Shown here: positions 13,060 to 24,453 of the stretch, in pieces
Layout of the letters: every line of letters begins with the position of its first letter
How positions within the stretch are numbered: the first letter of the stretch is position 1
Assembly (NCBI RefSeq): GCF_000002425.4
Contig: NC_037257.1
Location: 6,975,768 to 7,039,767, forward strand
Source of the DNA: Physcomitrium patens
Lineage: Eukaryota; Streptophyta; Bryopsida; Funariales; Funariaceae
Direction of reading: 5' to 3'
DNA: 64,000 nt
Made by a program: the position numbers and the translations under genes
The notes under the pieces: model-generated
Databases searched by the model: none
Told to the model about the DNA's origin: nothing
The model's input: the letters and a program-made list of their open reading frames with translations, nothing else

Positions 13060-14306
13060 CAATCGCTGGATGCCGCGAACCTGACGACTCCCTCAGTCGC
13101 GGGGAGCTCCGCCCGCCTTTTACTTTAAAGGGGAGGAGGCCCCGAGGTAGAGTGAGTCTACGGCGGTTGAAGAAGGGGGGGGGGGGACCGAACTGAACCG
13201 ACCCGGGAGCATCCAAACCTGGACGCGCCTTTTAGCTTTTTGGAGACCACGCTCCATTCCCCTTTCCTTTAGCCCCTCCTCCGCCCCGCCCCGCATCAGC
13301 AGTAGCAGGCATCAGCAGGCCCCTCCACTCCCGTTTCTCGTGTCCGATTGTGCGCGCAAGCCTGCAGAGCCTTCCCACGGATCGTAATGCGAATTGGGTT
13401 CCGGTGGAATTCCGCGGCGTTCCGTGAGGGTGGCGAACGAGGAGGAGGGTTGAGAGTTGGGTTGTGCGGTAGATTGGTGGATGGTTAGGGTGGAGGATTG
13501 TTGCGGAGTGAAGAGATTTCGTGGAGATTGGTTTGATGCGGTGGATTTAGAAGAGGAGAGGGGTGTGTAGATTGCTAGAGAGAAAGCGTGTGTGAGAGAG
13601 TGAGAGCGGTTAGAGGGAGTAACGCATGTCTGCGTCGTCGCCCTCGTTGTCGGTGTTCACTATACTCTCTCTTTCTCCCTTTTCGCTGGCTCTGTCGCCG
13701 TGCTTGTTGTCACTGTGTTTCTACATAGTTGCATTGTCGGTGTTCGTTGCCCCCTTTTTCTCCATCTCGCTCTCGCGGTGTCAATTCCTCGTGTTCTCAC
13801 TTTACGACTGCATTCCTCCAACGCTCTTCTTCTCGCTTTACGTGTTTTTGTCTCTATCGCTTAGCTTGTCTATCTGCCTTTCCCTCTCTTTCGTCACGTT
13901 TGCGAATTCTATAGCTATGTCGAATTGAGCTTGCGGCCAGCTGGACTTTGGACGTATCGTGCTGCATTGCGCCTCGGGACATAACTCACGAGGAGGGAGC
14001 CGCACGCGCTTGAAGAGGCGTAAGTTGCGCGCCCTTTCTTGTCTTGGAGCTGAAGGAATTCTGTGTATTTCCTAGGAAAATTGCGATGGAGCCAGTAAAT
14101 TTTTTTGTGCAAAGTGTAGATTGGGTGCTGTTTGCCGAATGCTCGCATTTGTTGTTCTTTTTCAAAAGAGCTCGTGAAATCCAGAGCTTTATGTATGGCT
14201 TGTTTTCTCTCATGAATCCGTCGCAGAATGATACTAGAGGTCACCAGTTCCTTTCCTCTTGTGGCACTCGTCATTGTGCAGAAGGGCCTCGATTTCCACC
14301 GATAAG
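13060..14306 (+). other. long GC-rich promoter/5' leader of the VTT-domain gene
   Basis: About 1.2 kb with many CpG sites, a 12-G run at 13175-13186, GA-rich DNA at about 13540-13615 and a C/T-rich tract at about 13620-13890. Upstream ATGs are present, for example at 13626, whose frame runs 100 codons of Ser/Leu-rich low complexity. No domain is recognised. It may hold one or more 5' UTR introns. Confidence 0.5.
13175..13186 (+). repeat. 12-base G run
   Basis: Uninterrupted G homopolymer in the leader/promoter of the VTT-domain gene. It could take part in quadruplex structure, or vary in length. Confidence 0.85.
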
Positions 14307-15691
14307 ATGGCGAAACCTGGCTCAAGCGGGGATGAGCAGTTGCCGTCCAATGAAGAGAGAGGATGCGAGGGTATACGGTCTAGGTTGCCTTTGACGACGT
14401 TAGAATTATTTTTCGTGTCGGTCATTTTTGGGATGTTCTCGATTACGTTGTTGTGCATATATATTACCATGCCTAGTGTAGATCAGAAATTCCTGAAGAT
14501 CCCTCGCACTGTGGAAGAGTTGCGCACGTTGACGTAAGTCGACTTCACGAGTTATTTTATAAGCATAGGGTGCGCATACCTTCGTTTTCATTTGCTTGAT
14601 TATTTCTGCTGTAGAGTACTTGCTCTTGATTTCAAGTCTGACAGAGCATGTTGGATCTTGGTATGGATTGAGTTGTTGAACACGATTGGAAACTTTCAAT
14701 TGCTCTCAATTCAACTCGAATTTCATCTTCACGAATTGTTTTATTTGCTTTTGTTTATTCCTGCAGGGAATACGTCTCAAAGTACACAGATAGCTACAAG
14801 CCGCAAGTCCTGGCGGGCTTCTGCGTCACCTACATATTTATGCAGACGTTTATGATCCCTGGAACAATCGTAATGTCACTTCTGGCGGGTTCTCTCTTTG
14901 GCATAGCTGAGGGTGCGGCGTTGGTGATTTTTACGGCTACAGCTGGAGCTTCTTCTTGCTATTTTTTGTCCAAACTAATTGGTCGTCCACTTGCAATGTG
15001 GCTGTGGCCTGACAAACTTCGTTTCTTCACTCGAGAGGTAGGTCTTGGCGTCTCTATTCCAAATCGATGCAGACCTTACGCGAGCATTTGTTTGTTTGTT
15101 TGTTTGTTCGTTTTCGGTTGGTTGGCTGGGATGTAAACTCGTTTTGAATTTGTAAGGCCCTCCCCATGGATGTATTGTTGACAAGGGTTTGCGTGCAGGT
15201 TGCCAAACGAAGGGACTACTTATTCAACTACATGCTGTTTTTGAGAGTTACACCAACCTTGCCAAACACTTTTATCAATGTTTGTTCTCCAATCGTAGGT
15301 GTTCCCTACCTCACTTTCCTCGTGGCTACAATGCTCGGATTGCTGCCTGCTACATTTGTTACTGTTCGGGTAAGCCATTTGTGTTCGATCTGAAAGATTT
15401 GGTAAACCTCTTCTGAGTTCTCAACTTCCACCAATTATCAGGACTTTTGCGAAATAAAAAATCGCATAATTTTTGTTTTGAGAAAATGTTCTAATGAGGT
15501 ATTTGGTTTTGCTTTTGTTGTTGCTGGGGACGAAACAGGCTGGTGTTGCACTGAATACCCTCAGGAGTTTCAATGAGCTGTATGACGTCAAGACTGTAGG
15601 TGCTCTCTTCGTTATTGGCTTTGTATCAATTATGCCAGCTATTATGAGTAAATTTCAATCCCAGGATTCCGACAGGTCTCATAGCAGCTGA
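14307..15691 (+). CDS. VTT-domain (TMEM41/VMP1/DedA superfamily) ER membrane protein
   Basis: Four exons: 14307-14533, 14767-15037, 15199-15369 and 15539-15691, with GT-AG introns of 233, 161 and 169 bases; 273 residues. The start is the first ATG in frame and sits in a good context (AAGATGG). There is a cytosolic N-terminus, one membrane segment at about 31-55, then the VTT domain. The family glycine/proline loop IPGTIVMSLLAG lies at 106-117, and the second hallmark FLRVTPTLPNTFINV, at 180-194, corresponds to the FLRITPFLPN-type loop of TMEM41B. More hydrophobic segments follow to about residue 260, with a short polar tail rich in Ser and Asp. Animal TMEM41B and VMP1 are ER phospholipid scramblases needed for autophagosome and lipoprotein formation; a similar role in moss is inference. 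It is the plant SNARE-associated-Golgi type rather than a bacterial-like DedA. No neighbour suggests an operon-like link. Confidence 0.9.
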
Positions 15692-16140
15692 TTCTTGCTG
15701 TTCTTCACAATTGATTTGTTTGAACGGCATGCGTACCTGCCATCAACATCTGACACGAGAGTGAAGGCATGTTCATATTGGGAGGTGATGATCAACCATA
15801 AGCTTTCATATTTACCTACCTCTTGATGTACTCTGGAAAATAGAATACTTTGTTTCGAAAACGTGGTATACCAGAGGATTCTGCATGCGTTGGCGAACTC
15901 TCCACTCATCTTTTTTTCTCTCATTTTCAGTTTGTTTCACAGATTTAAATAATGTAAATACACCAGCATTGCGACAGGATTCATCTCTTAGAAGTTTAGT
16001 GTTTATCATGCTAAGAGGTTAAAGCATGGTTTCATAGCATGCTAGAATCTGGCAGGACGTTTAGTAGATACCTTTAATGGGTGACAGTAGGTGTAGTGAA
16101 TTATCCCAGTTGATAATTGACTGGTGTTGGGATATATAGC
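15692..16140 (+). other. probable 3' untranslated region of the VTT-domain gene
   Basis: Moderate base composition continues for about 450 bases after the stop and then drops sharply to AT-rich DNA. No coding signal is seen. Confidence 0.5.
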
Positions 16141-17263
16141 AATGCTATTGTTTATTGCTTAAAATACACTAGAAAAACAGAAAAAAAAAAATAATAAATT
16201 CTAACTTCAAAATAAATTGATGTAACTTTGAATATTTGGCAATATAAAACTTGAGAATCATTGCTTAATTTGTTTATAGTGCATAAAGATATTTATAAAT
16301 ATAATTTTATGATAAATTTTTAATAAAACTACTACTTTCACGTAGTTTTATTATAGAAATTTAAGGTCTTTTTTGTAATTAGAATCTAAAATATCAAAAT
16401 TTGAATTGCCATTTTATAAATGTATATTTATATTTATTATTATTCTATAGAAGATATTCTAATTATATTAATTTTAGTTAATTGAGGAATATTAAATACA
16501 TGCTTATATATGGTACAAGTGCTAAATAATATTTATAGAAATAATATTAGATCTTTTTAAAAAAAGAATAGAAAATCCATTTTTTAAAAAAACATCAAAG
16601 TATTTTAAAAGTTATAAATTATCATCTTAAATTGATATTGATTTTGCAACACCATTTTGTTTTATTTTATTTTGTGTTTTCTTATTTGTATTAAAAATTT
16701 TAAGTTAATATATTTATAGTATAATTAGTAGAAATGAATAATGTTATAGCTTAAATCTAAGAACGTATAAAAATTAATGTTTAGTATTGAAGATGATGAT
16801 GCAACTCTTATAAAAAAATTGATGTTTTATGATTCAAACCTCTTTCAATATTAAAAAAAGCTTGACATCAAGAAGAAGGATTTTACATGTATTAAAGAAA
16901 ATCCAAACATATTATTTAAAATTCTTCAAAAAAGAAGAAAATCTACAAAAGAAAGACTGTAGTTCTAAAAGAATCAATATGTTAGAAAATAAGGTTGTTC
17001 AACTATAATTAGAAAATTTACAATAGAATTCGTATATGACATTCTTTTATGAAGGTCTTATCTTATCTTCTTAATTTCTTTGTTTCTTTTAAATATAAAT
17101 TTATTTAAGTTCCAAAAGCCATATGTTTTTTTTATTAGATTCTAAATTTTTAACAATTTTCTTAATAAAAATTATATGATAATGTCACAAGATATTGTTG
17201 GGACATAGAAAAGTTAAAATTTTATTTGTTAAAGTAAAGGCACTTTTACAAATTACAAAAGAA

Positions 17264-17265
<2 letters not shown>

Positions 17266-17298
<33 letters not shown>
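17266..17298. repeat. poly-T run (33 T)
   Basis: Uninterrupted T homopolymer. It could be a poly-A tail relic of a minus-strand retrocopy, but no coding remnant was seen beside it. Confidence 0.85.
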
Positions 17299-17304
<6 letters not shown>

Positions 17305-20300
17305 TGCAACTCCAAGCCTTCTTTTAAGTAGAGGTTGTAGCAAAAATTTGAAAAAAGAGAAGAAATATTAAGATGTATTTAAAATATATAAAATTACCAA
17401 TTTTCTTAGTTATTATCCTTATAACTGAAAAAATTACAATTAAGCAATTCAGCCACCATTTAAACTAATTTATAATTAATTTAAAAATATACCAAGTGCA
17501 TTTAAGTGATTTGTTGATAAAAAAAAATTCTACCAAAAGTCTTTTATAAGTAAATCAATCTTTTATGTAAAACAAAAACAATAAAAACCTTCAATATTAG
17601 GACTTCTTGACCAATCAAGTGAAGAGCCTCCAATGTAGTATGTATAAAAAAAGACAATGACTACATAACAAGATAAGCAAATCAATGTATTATGCTATTT
17701 GGCTAGTAGTACTTTTGACGAATATAATGTTTTGAACTTGATAAAAGAACACTATCCAAGACAGTGAGGCCAAAAGTCAAATCTTAAAGACATTAACGAC
17801 TATTCTAGAGTAGTTACAAGCTAGAAAATCTTAGCTGAAATTAAGATGATTGCCACTAATTATATATTTCCCACTCAAAAAAATTGTAGTGAAAGTGAAA
17901 ATAACTTATGGATTATATAAATAATTTTTAATAGTAATATTTAATCTATACAACATACAATATAAAATTCCAACATTAATCTTATAGATTAGATTTGTAA
18001 TTTAATCTTTTCTATTGAGCAATTTTTTTGTTCACTAATACAACTTGTTAAATAATTCAACTTTGGTTTTTTTGCTTCCACTTTTGGACTTGTCTTCTAG
18101 TACTTAAGACATGAGGTTTTTTTTTTAGAATAAATATTTTTTTATTAAATTATTTATTTATTTATTTATTTATGGGAATAAAGAATATTCAATCTATAAG
18201 TAAAATTTTAATAATATTATTAATTAAATTATTACATTATATAAATTAACTTGGATATAAGACAAAGAAATAAAAAAAGTCTTCTCATTGGTTGTAAAGA
18301 AGAGAACTCAAGAAATATGGAAAATTCAAGAATGCAAGAGCAAAAGAACATAAGGCCTTCCAAAGCCTTTAAGTTTGCAAGAGATTGCTTCCAGAAGCAT
18401 TTATTTACAACTTCTACATGCCCAACAACAGGGATTTCTACTAATACATATATGTTTATATTTATATTAGTTTATGATTAGCTCATGGTAGATTTAATAT
18501 ATATATATATATATATATATATTAATGAGGTTGAATTAGTACCACAAATTTATATTTGTTGTGATACATATTAGTAATATCAAATTTTGTAGTATATTTT
18601 TGAATCTTTTAATATTTAAGCGATTACACCCTTCAAAGTTATAAGTATGTATGTGAGACCAAATTACAGACAAATTATTGTTTAAACTCATTACAAGCAT
18701 AAAATGTGTTGTGTATTAACATATTTAACATATTTATTTACATATGTATATATTACTTGGCTATGTTATTAATTTTATTTTAAGTAAATTTATTAATATA
18801 GGATTTTATTTCATATATTATAAGCTTAAAAATATCTATATATGATTTTATTTAATTGGTACATAATTTTTAAATTAATAAGTAAATATATTTTTAAATT
18901 AAATTAAAAAATGATCGAATTTAATATTAAAAAAAACTATCATATCTTATGCTTTAATACGTAATTGAAGTTCTTACAAACTTAATTTTTTTTTTCACTA
19001 ATATTATTCTATTACTTAATTTATACTTTAAAATATCAGTTATGTAAATAATTAATTCATTATAAAGGAAGGCGGAATCTTACAAGATTACATTATTTAA
19101 AACCTTAGTTGTATAATATAATCAGAATTTGTTTTGTTGAAGCTAAGTCCTTTTTATGATCTGAGTCATAATTTGTCAACTTCTTTGATTGATTCTATAT
19201 TTACAAAAGCAATAGTACTTGCTACAAAATTATAAGAATATTTTGGTAAAATTTTAAAACATTTTAAGAAAAGTTCAACTAATTAATTTTTGTATTTTCC
19301 AAAAGAATTCTTTTTCTGGTTCAATCTTTAAAAGTTGAAAAAAATGAGTAGATATTTTTTATTTTATATTCCAATTAATAAAGAAATTATTTGATAAATT
19401 TAATATATCTTACTTGACATTAAATGCTATCAATTAGGATTGTAAAGTACACCCAAATACCTAAGGGATTTTTTATTGTAAGATCCAAATCTCATTGGTT
19501 GTTGCACAAATTGCAATGTATATCTCATTTATACATAATTTTTTTTCAAAAATAGCACAAGTTATTAAATATTGGATAATTTCTCTCAAAAAATAATAAA
19601 ACCAACATACAATAGGTTTGCTACTGATAAAATTTTAATTACCATATTAGAATTATAAGGTTTTAAAATTTAAGTACAATACAAAATAATACATAATTAA
19701 TCAATAGTTTAAATTAGGGCCTAGTACCATATAGATTCTAAAAGAAAAAGAATCCAAGTTTCATAATTAATAAAATTATATTTAAATTATAACATCTTTA
19801 AAAAGAATGACATGATGTAATACAATTCTTAAAGAAACTCCTACCATTATTGTAATATTTTATTAATCGCTCTAAATGTTGATTTTAGTAGGGAAAAAAA
19901 ATGATAATTCAAAGTATCAATTCTTATAATTTTTTTATAATTTTGCTATACCATTCTTAATTTGTAATAACTTTTTTTTTAGATTTAAGATATAAAAAAT
20001 AACACATAAGATATCTCAAAATAAATAAATACTTAAAAAATAATAATATTGGTCTATTAAAAGATAAACGTTCAAAAACAACTATATGATAGTTCAAAAA
20101 TACATTACTCTAATTTTTATTATAATAAATAAATAAATAAATAATATTTTTAAAATTTTATTTCATTCTTCAGAAATTTGAATTTATGTAAAATTATCTA
20201 AGAAAAATTAGCATATGTATAATAAAAAATAAATAAATTATAAAATATAAAGATAATTTTAATTGAATATTTCTAAATATAAAAATTAAAGAACCTTCAA

Positions 20301-21346
20301 TTAATATTTAAAACAAGAAAGACATTGAGTAGTAAGGATGGTCTTAGCTTTGCCTATATGTATATTGACTAACAAAATCATTATGTAGAAGTTCCTTAAA
20401 AACTAAATCGAATAAGTTTTACATTATTTTAAATATTTTTAAATAAAAGAAGTATTATGACTTTTTCTTATTAATACTTATTTTATATTCTTAAGTGATG
20501 TAATTATTTGTAATATTAGGGTATAATATAACCAATATTTAAGGTGGTATTTAATATATATATATATATTTATATTTATATTTATATGTACGAATAAATA
20601 AATTTCTATGTAGATGATAGATCAGTGATTATTTTTCAGTATCTATAGGATTTAATTTTTTTTTAATTTTTAAAAAATTATAAAAGTTATTTGGATCTGA
20701 AATTTCTAAAGACCATTATTATAATATTTAACATTACTTTTTTATGTATTTTAAAAATGAAATTATAAATTTTTGTGTATATTTATATCTTTTTATTGAA
20801 TTTATATTTTTAGAATCTTGCAGATGCTTGACTTGCAAAAATATATATATATATATATATATATATACGAAATAAAATTACTTTAAAAAAATGTTGGATC
20901 AAAAGCAAAAGATATTTTTAAAGCCAGCGGCTCATAGTAGACACTATGCCTCTACTTTTCTAGTATATAAGAAAAAGCCATTAGACAAGTTTTTCTTGCA
21001 TTTTATGGTGCAGTAATTGCAATTTTTGATATATCAAGTATCATACCCAGAGTCAATTTTGCATGTTTTCTAAGCTTAAGAATCTGTGGAGTCAACACAG
21101 TTTTATTTAATGATGTGGCAAAGAATCTTTACATGGTTTTGAGCATAGATTTTAGTAGTTGCTATGCTTAGCACTGTGACATAAAATATATCAATGTTTT
21201 AGGTTATCCACCTTGAAAAATACTATTCCCAACTTAATACTATGTGGTTTAATCTCATCTATTAAATTTTTATTAGATTGGTTTTTTTTCAAAACATTAA
21301 TTTTTTTATTTTCTTGTTTTATTTTATTTTATTTATTTATTTTTGG

Positions 21347-21384
21347 TTTTGTTTGTTTGTTTGTTTGTTTGTTTGTTTGTTTTG
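21347..21384. repeat. (GTTT)n tetranucleotide microsatellite
   Basis: About nine GTTT units in a row, preceded by (ATTT)n. Confidence 0.85.
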
Positions 21385-22089
21385 TTTTTGTTTTTTTTTA
21401 AATCAAGACTTAAGGCTGTATTTTCTTTAAAAAATGGCATTAGAATTCAAGAAGATTTTAATTTAGTTCTGATTATTTTATTAACGTGATTTTGTTTGGA
21501 TATGCATTTTATTTGTAATTAAATTAGAGTAAACTGATTATATGTATTTTTAAATCATTATAAGTTGGTACTACGGATTTACATTTAATATCATATAAGT
21601 TGGTGATGACATTAAAAAATTACATCTTTGTATCTTTAGATTTTTTGGCAACTACAACCCCCTAAATAAAAGACAAAATTATGGGACAAATTTATAGAAA
21701 ATCAAAGTAAAAAATTTAATTAGTTTTTTTTTTTTATTTATATAGAAAGGAAGTGATCATTCTAAAAAATACATATTTTTAAAAATCTATTCATATATGA
21801 TATGCTATAGCATATAATTAATATCTTAAGAAGCTTAATTTGTTCTAAGATTAATTATATTTTAATACTTATTATCTATAATAATTCCACGATTTTTCTT
21901 GACAAATACTATTAAAAAAGATTGATAAGTTTATGTTATTTATGAAATTACCAAACGTATGTAATACTAATAAAATGACTAAAATACATTATTACATTAT
22001 TAGCTTAAAAAACTAGAAATTAGAAATTTACATAGAAAATTTGTAATACTTTTATTTATTAATTTTTAAATCTCTTATAATTTATAACT

Positions 22090-22108
22090 GTATATATGTG
22101 TGTGTGTG

Positions 22109-22146
<38 letters not shown>
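22090..22146. repeat. (TA)n(TG)n(TA)n microsatellite
   Basis: TA units flank a short TG run; about 56 bases of alternating purine-pyrimidine. Confidence 0.85.
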
Positions 22147-22151
<5 letters not shown>

Positions 22152-23439
22152 AATGAATAAATACATAAGATCACAAATATTTTTTCAATTGGAAATTTAA
22201 TCATTTCAAATAATCTACAAAAGATGATCTTGCAACATATAGTGTTTTAATAACAACCAAGACAAAACCATCCTTAGACATGTATTTGGAGAAGAGAAAT
22301 GCTTGTCATAGATTTTCATCTAATTTACAAATTTAGACGTATTTGAAGTTCTTTGGGGTGTTTATTTATTTAGTTCTTTAAAATTAATGAGGATGGTGAG
22401 TCCAAATAAAGACATTTAAATTTTAAAATAATATTTTTTATGTACTATATAATTCAATATATATATATATATATGTGTGGTTTTTTAATTGCAAAGTGGT
22501 TTAATTTTAGAACTTCACTGAAGACAAATATTTTATTTATTACATACATCATGGTTTTAAAATGATATTCTCTCTTATAAAATTTTGAAATAAGTACGCA
22601 AAAAACAACTCTACTTAAATCCATTGCTCTTTTACTTTAGAAGACAACAAGTGCAATACATTGTGTCTAAATATTTCACTCGGAATAATAACATATCAAA
22701 TGATATTTACCCACTCATTACAAGTTTATGTAGAAGGGCCATAAATTTATTAAAGTTTTTTGGTATCTAGCAGGTTAACCCAAGGCAAAAATTATTGACG
22801 AAATTGAATAAACGTAAAATGTAATAGTTTGTATTTTTTTTAATGATTACCACCAAAGTACTAAATTTTTTATGTCATATTTTATATGAATTTTTAGTAT
22901 CTTAATTCTGTCCAAAAATCTAGATGTTATCTTACCAATTGAAATTGTATTTTTAAAATTTTATTATGATAGTTATTTATCTGGTATGTACCTTATGCTT
23001 CTTTACTTAATTAATAGAATTAAGCACACACAAGTGATTATGCATATTGAGTCAAATAATCCATATATTTAAGCAACATCTCAAATAAAAATATTACATA
23101 ATTTCTATTACAAAAATGTAAATCATTTAGTTATTTCAAAATTCTAAGTTCCATTTGGTTTCATCACCTAAGTATTATCTTAACATCTTGATTTTTCTAT
23201 AAGGGACATCTTCAATAGCATCTACAAAGTAAGTTGGTTCCCATCAGACTAATGAGTCCTAAACCTTTGATTGACAAAAATCACTTATGCTAAACAATTT
23301 AATAACTAATTTAACCACAAGAAACGTGTTTCAATATAGGAAAATGACAATGATAATAGACTACTTAAAATGTTTTCAACTTTTCACAAGATAAACACAA
23401 ATTACATGAGCATCCAGAGATTGAAATATTGTGTTTAGC

Positions 23440-24130
23440 CTTCATGGCTTATGCAATTGCGACACACATTGCTTTCCGAAGGCCATGCAGAAGGTCTCGT
23501 GAGACTCTCCGGCAATATAATGCACCGATTGCTTGAAGTTTATGCCCGCATCATATTCGTTTTGTGTTCACTCTTGCACAGAAATTTGTTTGAATATTCC
23601 ACCCTGTTGCGGACTTGTGGTTGGAAACAATGTCATGTATTAACCCTCATTCTTTACAGGATTCGTGAACCAGTAATGGTCTGCTTCGTAGCACCGCATC
23701 CAGGGGTACTGAAGTTGCTGCGTCGAAGTTCGACAAAGTGAAGGGATGAGCTGAAATGGATCCTCCCATTGAGTGCATTCCTGAACGGATATGCCCAACA
23801 ACTTTATCTCGGCCACTGGCGGAGTGGTTGATCCCTGCTGGATGCCGCATTCTGTCACGTAGATCTACAAGAGTACCTACTGTATAGGGGGCGACACCCT
23901 AATCCTCGAGGACTATGACACAAACCAGAAAGAAAGGGTGCACTACAAGGTCGCTCTTTTGCAATCTGACGGTCGGCGAGATCATGAGTGCGACAGGGAT
24001 GGGGTTGACAACGACGGTCAGTTTCCTGATGTGGTCGAGAATTGTATAGTGAAGGCTAGCATCAATCCCTCAGCGAAAGCTTTCATCGGCGATCCCGGCT
24101 TGACCATAATATTCAGATTTACCTAGTGGG
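23440..24130. other. orphan patch of gene-like composition, function unknown
   Basis: An abrupt rise in G+C begins about 1 kb downstream of the GH9 stop codon. On the plus strand, 23863-24126 is open for 87 codons with protein-like composition, including an Asp-rich stretch (DRDGVDNDGQF). On the minus strand 23640-23858 is open for 72 codons. Neither is recognised. It could be the far 3' UTR of the GH9 gene, an exon of an unseen gene, or a dead gene fragment. No start, splice or stop context decides between these. Confidence 0.35.
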
Positions 24131-24453
24131 CAGTTGCGAGAGGTCTGCCTACGCGAACAGATCCAGAAATTGCAGTTGCGTGCTTGCATTATTAGGAGTC
24201 ATTCTACGAGTTGATCATTTTGTGCGGCACAGGAAGAACGTAATTGAATAGGACAGCTATCTACGATCAATGCACAGAAGATACTTTTTTAGTCTTCGAC
24301 ACTTTCTGACACAATTCGATCACAACTATGCATTTAGTTTCGAGTCCACATTATTCCCTGCGTGTCGCGAGAGTTGTAACTACGAATATCTTTTGTATTT
24401 GTACAAATCAAATCAAGTATCGTGTTGAGTTCTAATTACGGGTATGAGAAAAA
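24131..24453 (-). other. probable 3' untranslated region of the GH9 gene
   Basis: Directly downstream of the GH9 stop on the minus strand, with moderate composition and no coding signal. Confidence 0.5.

Larger units (their letters stand above)
16141..23430. other. 7 kb AT-rich desert
   Basis: No gene, and no retroelement domain that I can support, on either strand. Small open frames (for example 18251-18481 and 21213-21401) look like chance. It holds several simple repeats: T33 at 17266-17298, (TA)n at about 18498-18521 and 20843-20868, (GTTT)n at about 21347-21384, a TG/TA run at about 22090-22146, and (TA)n near 22457-22474. It is likely decayed repeat DNA beyond recognition. Confidence 0.6.

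Noticed and set aside
22090-22146. Alternating TG/TA run considered as a replication origin or matrix-attachment site.
   Set aside because: Simple microsatellite; sequence alone gives no support for either function.
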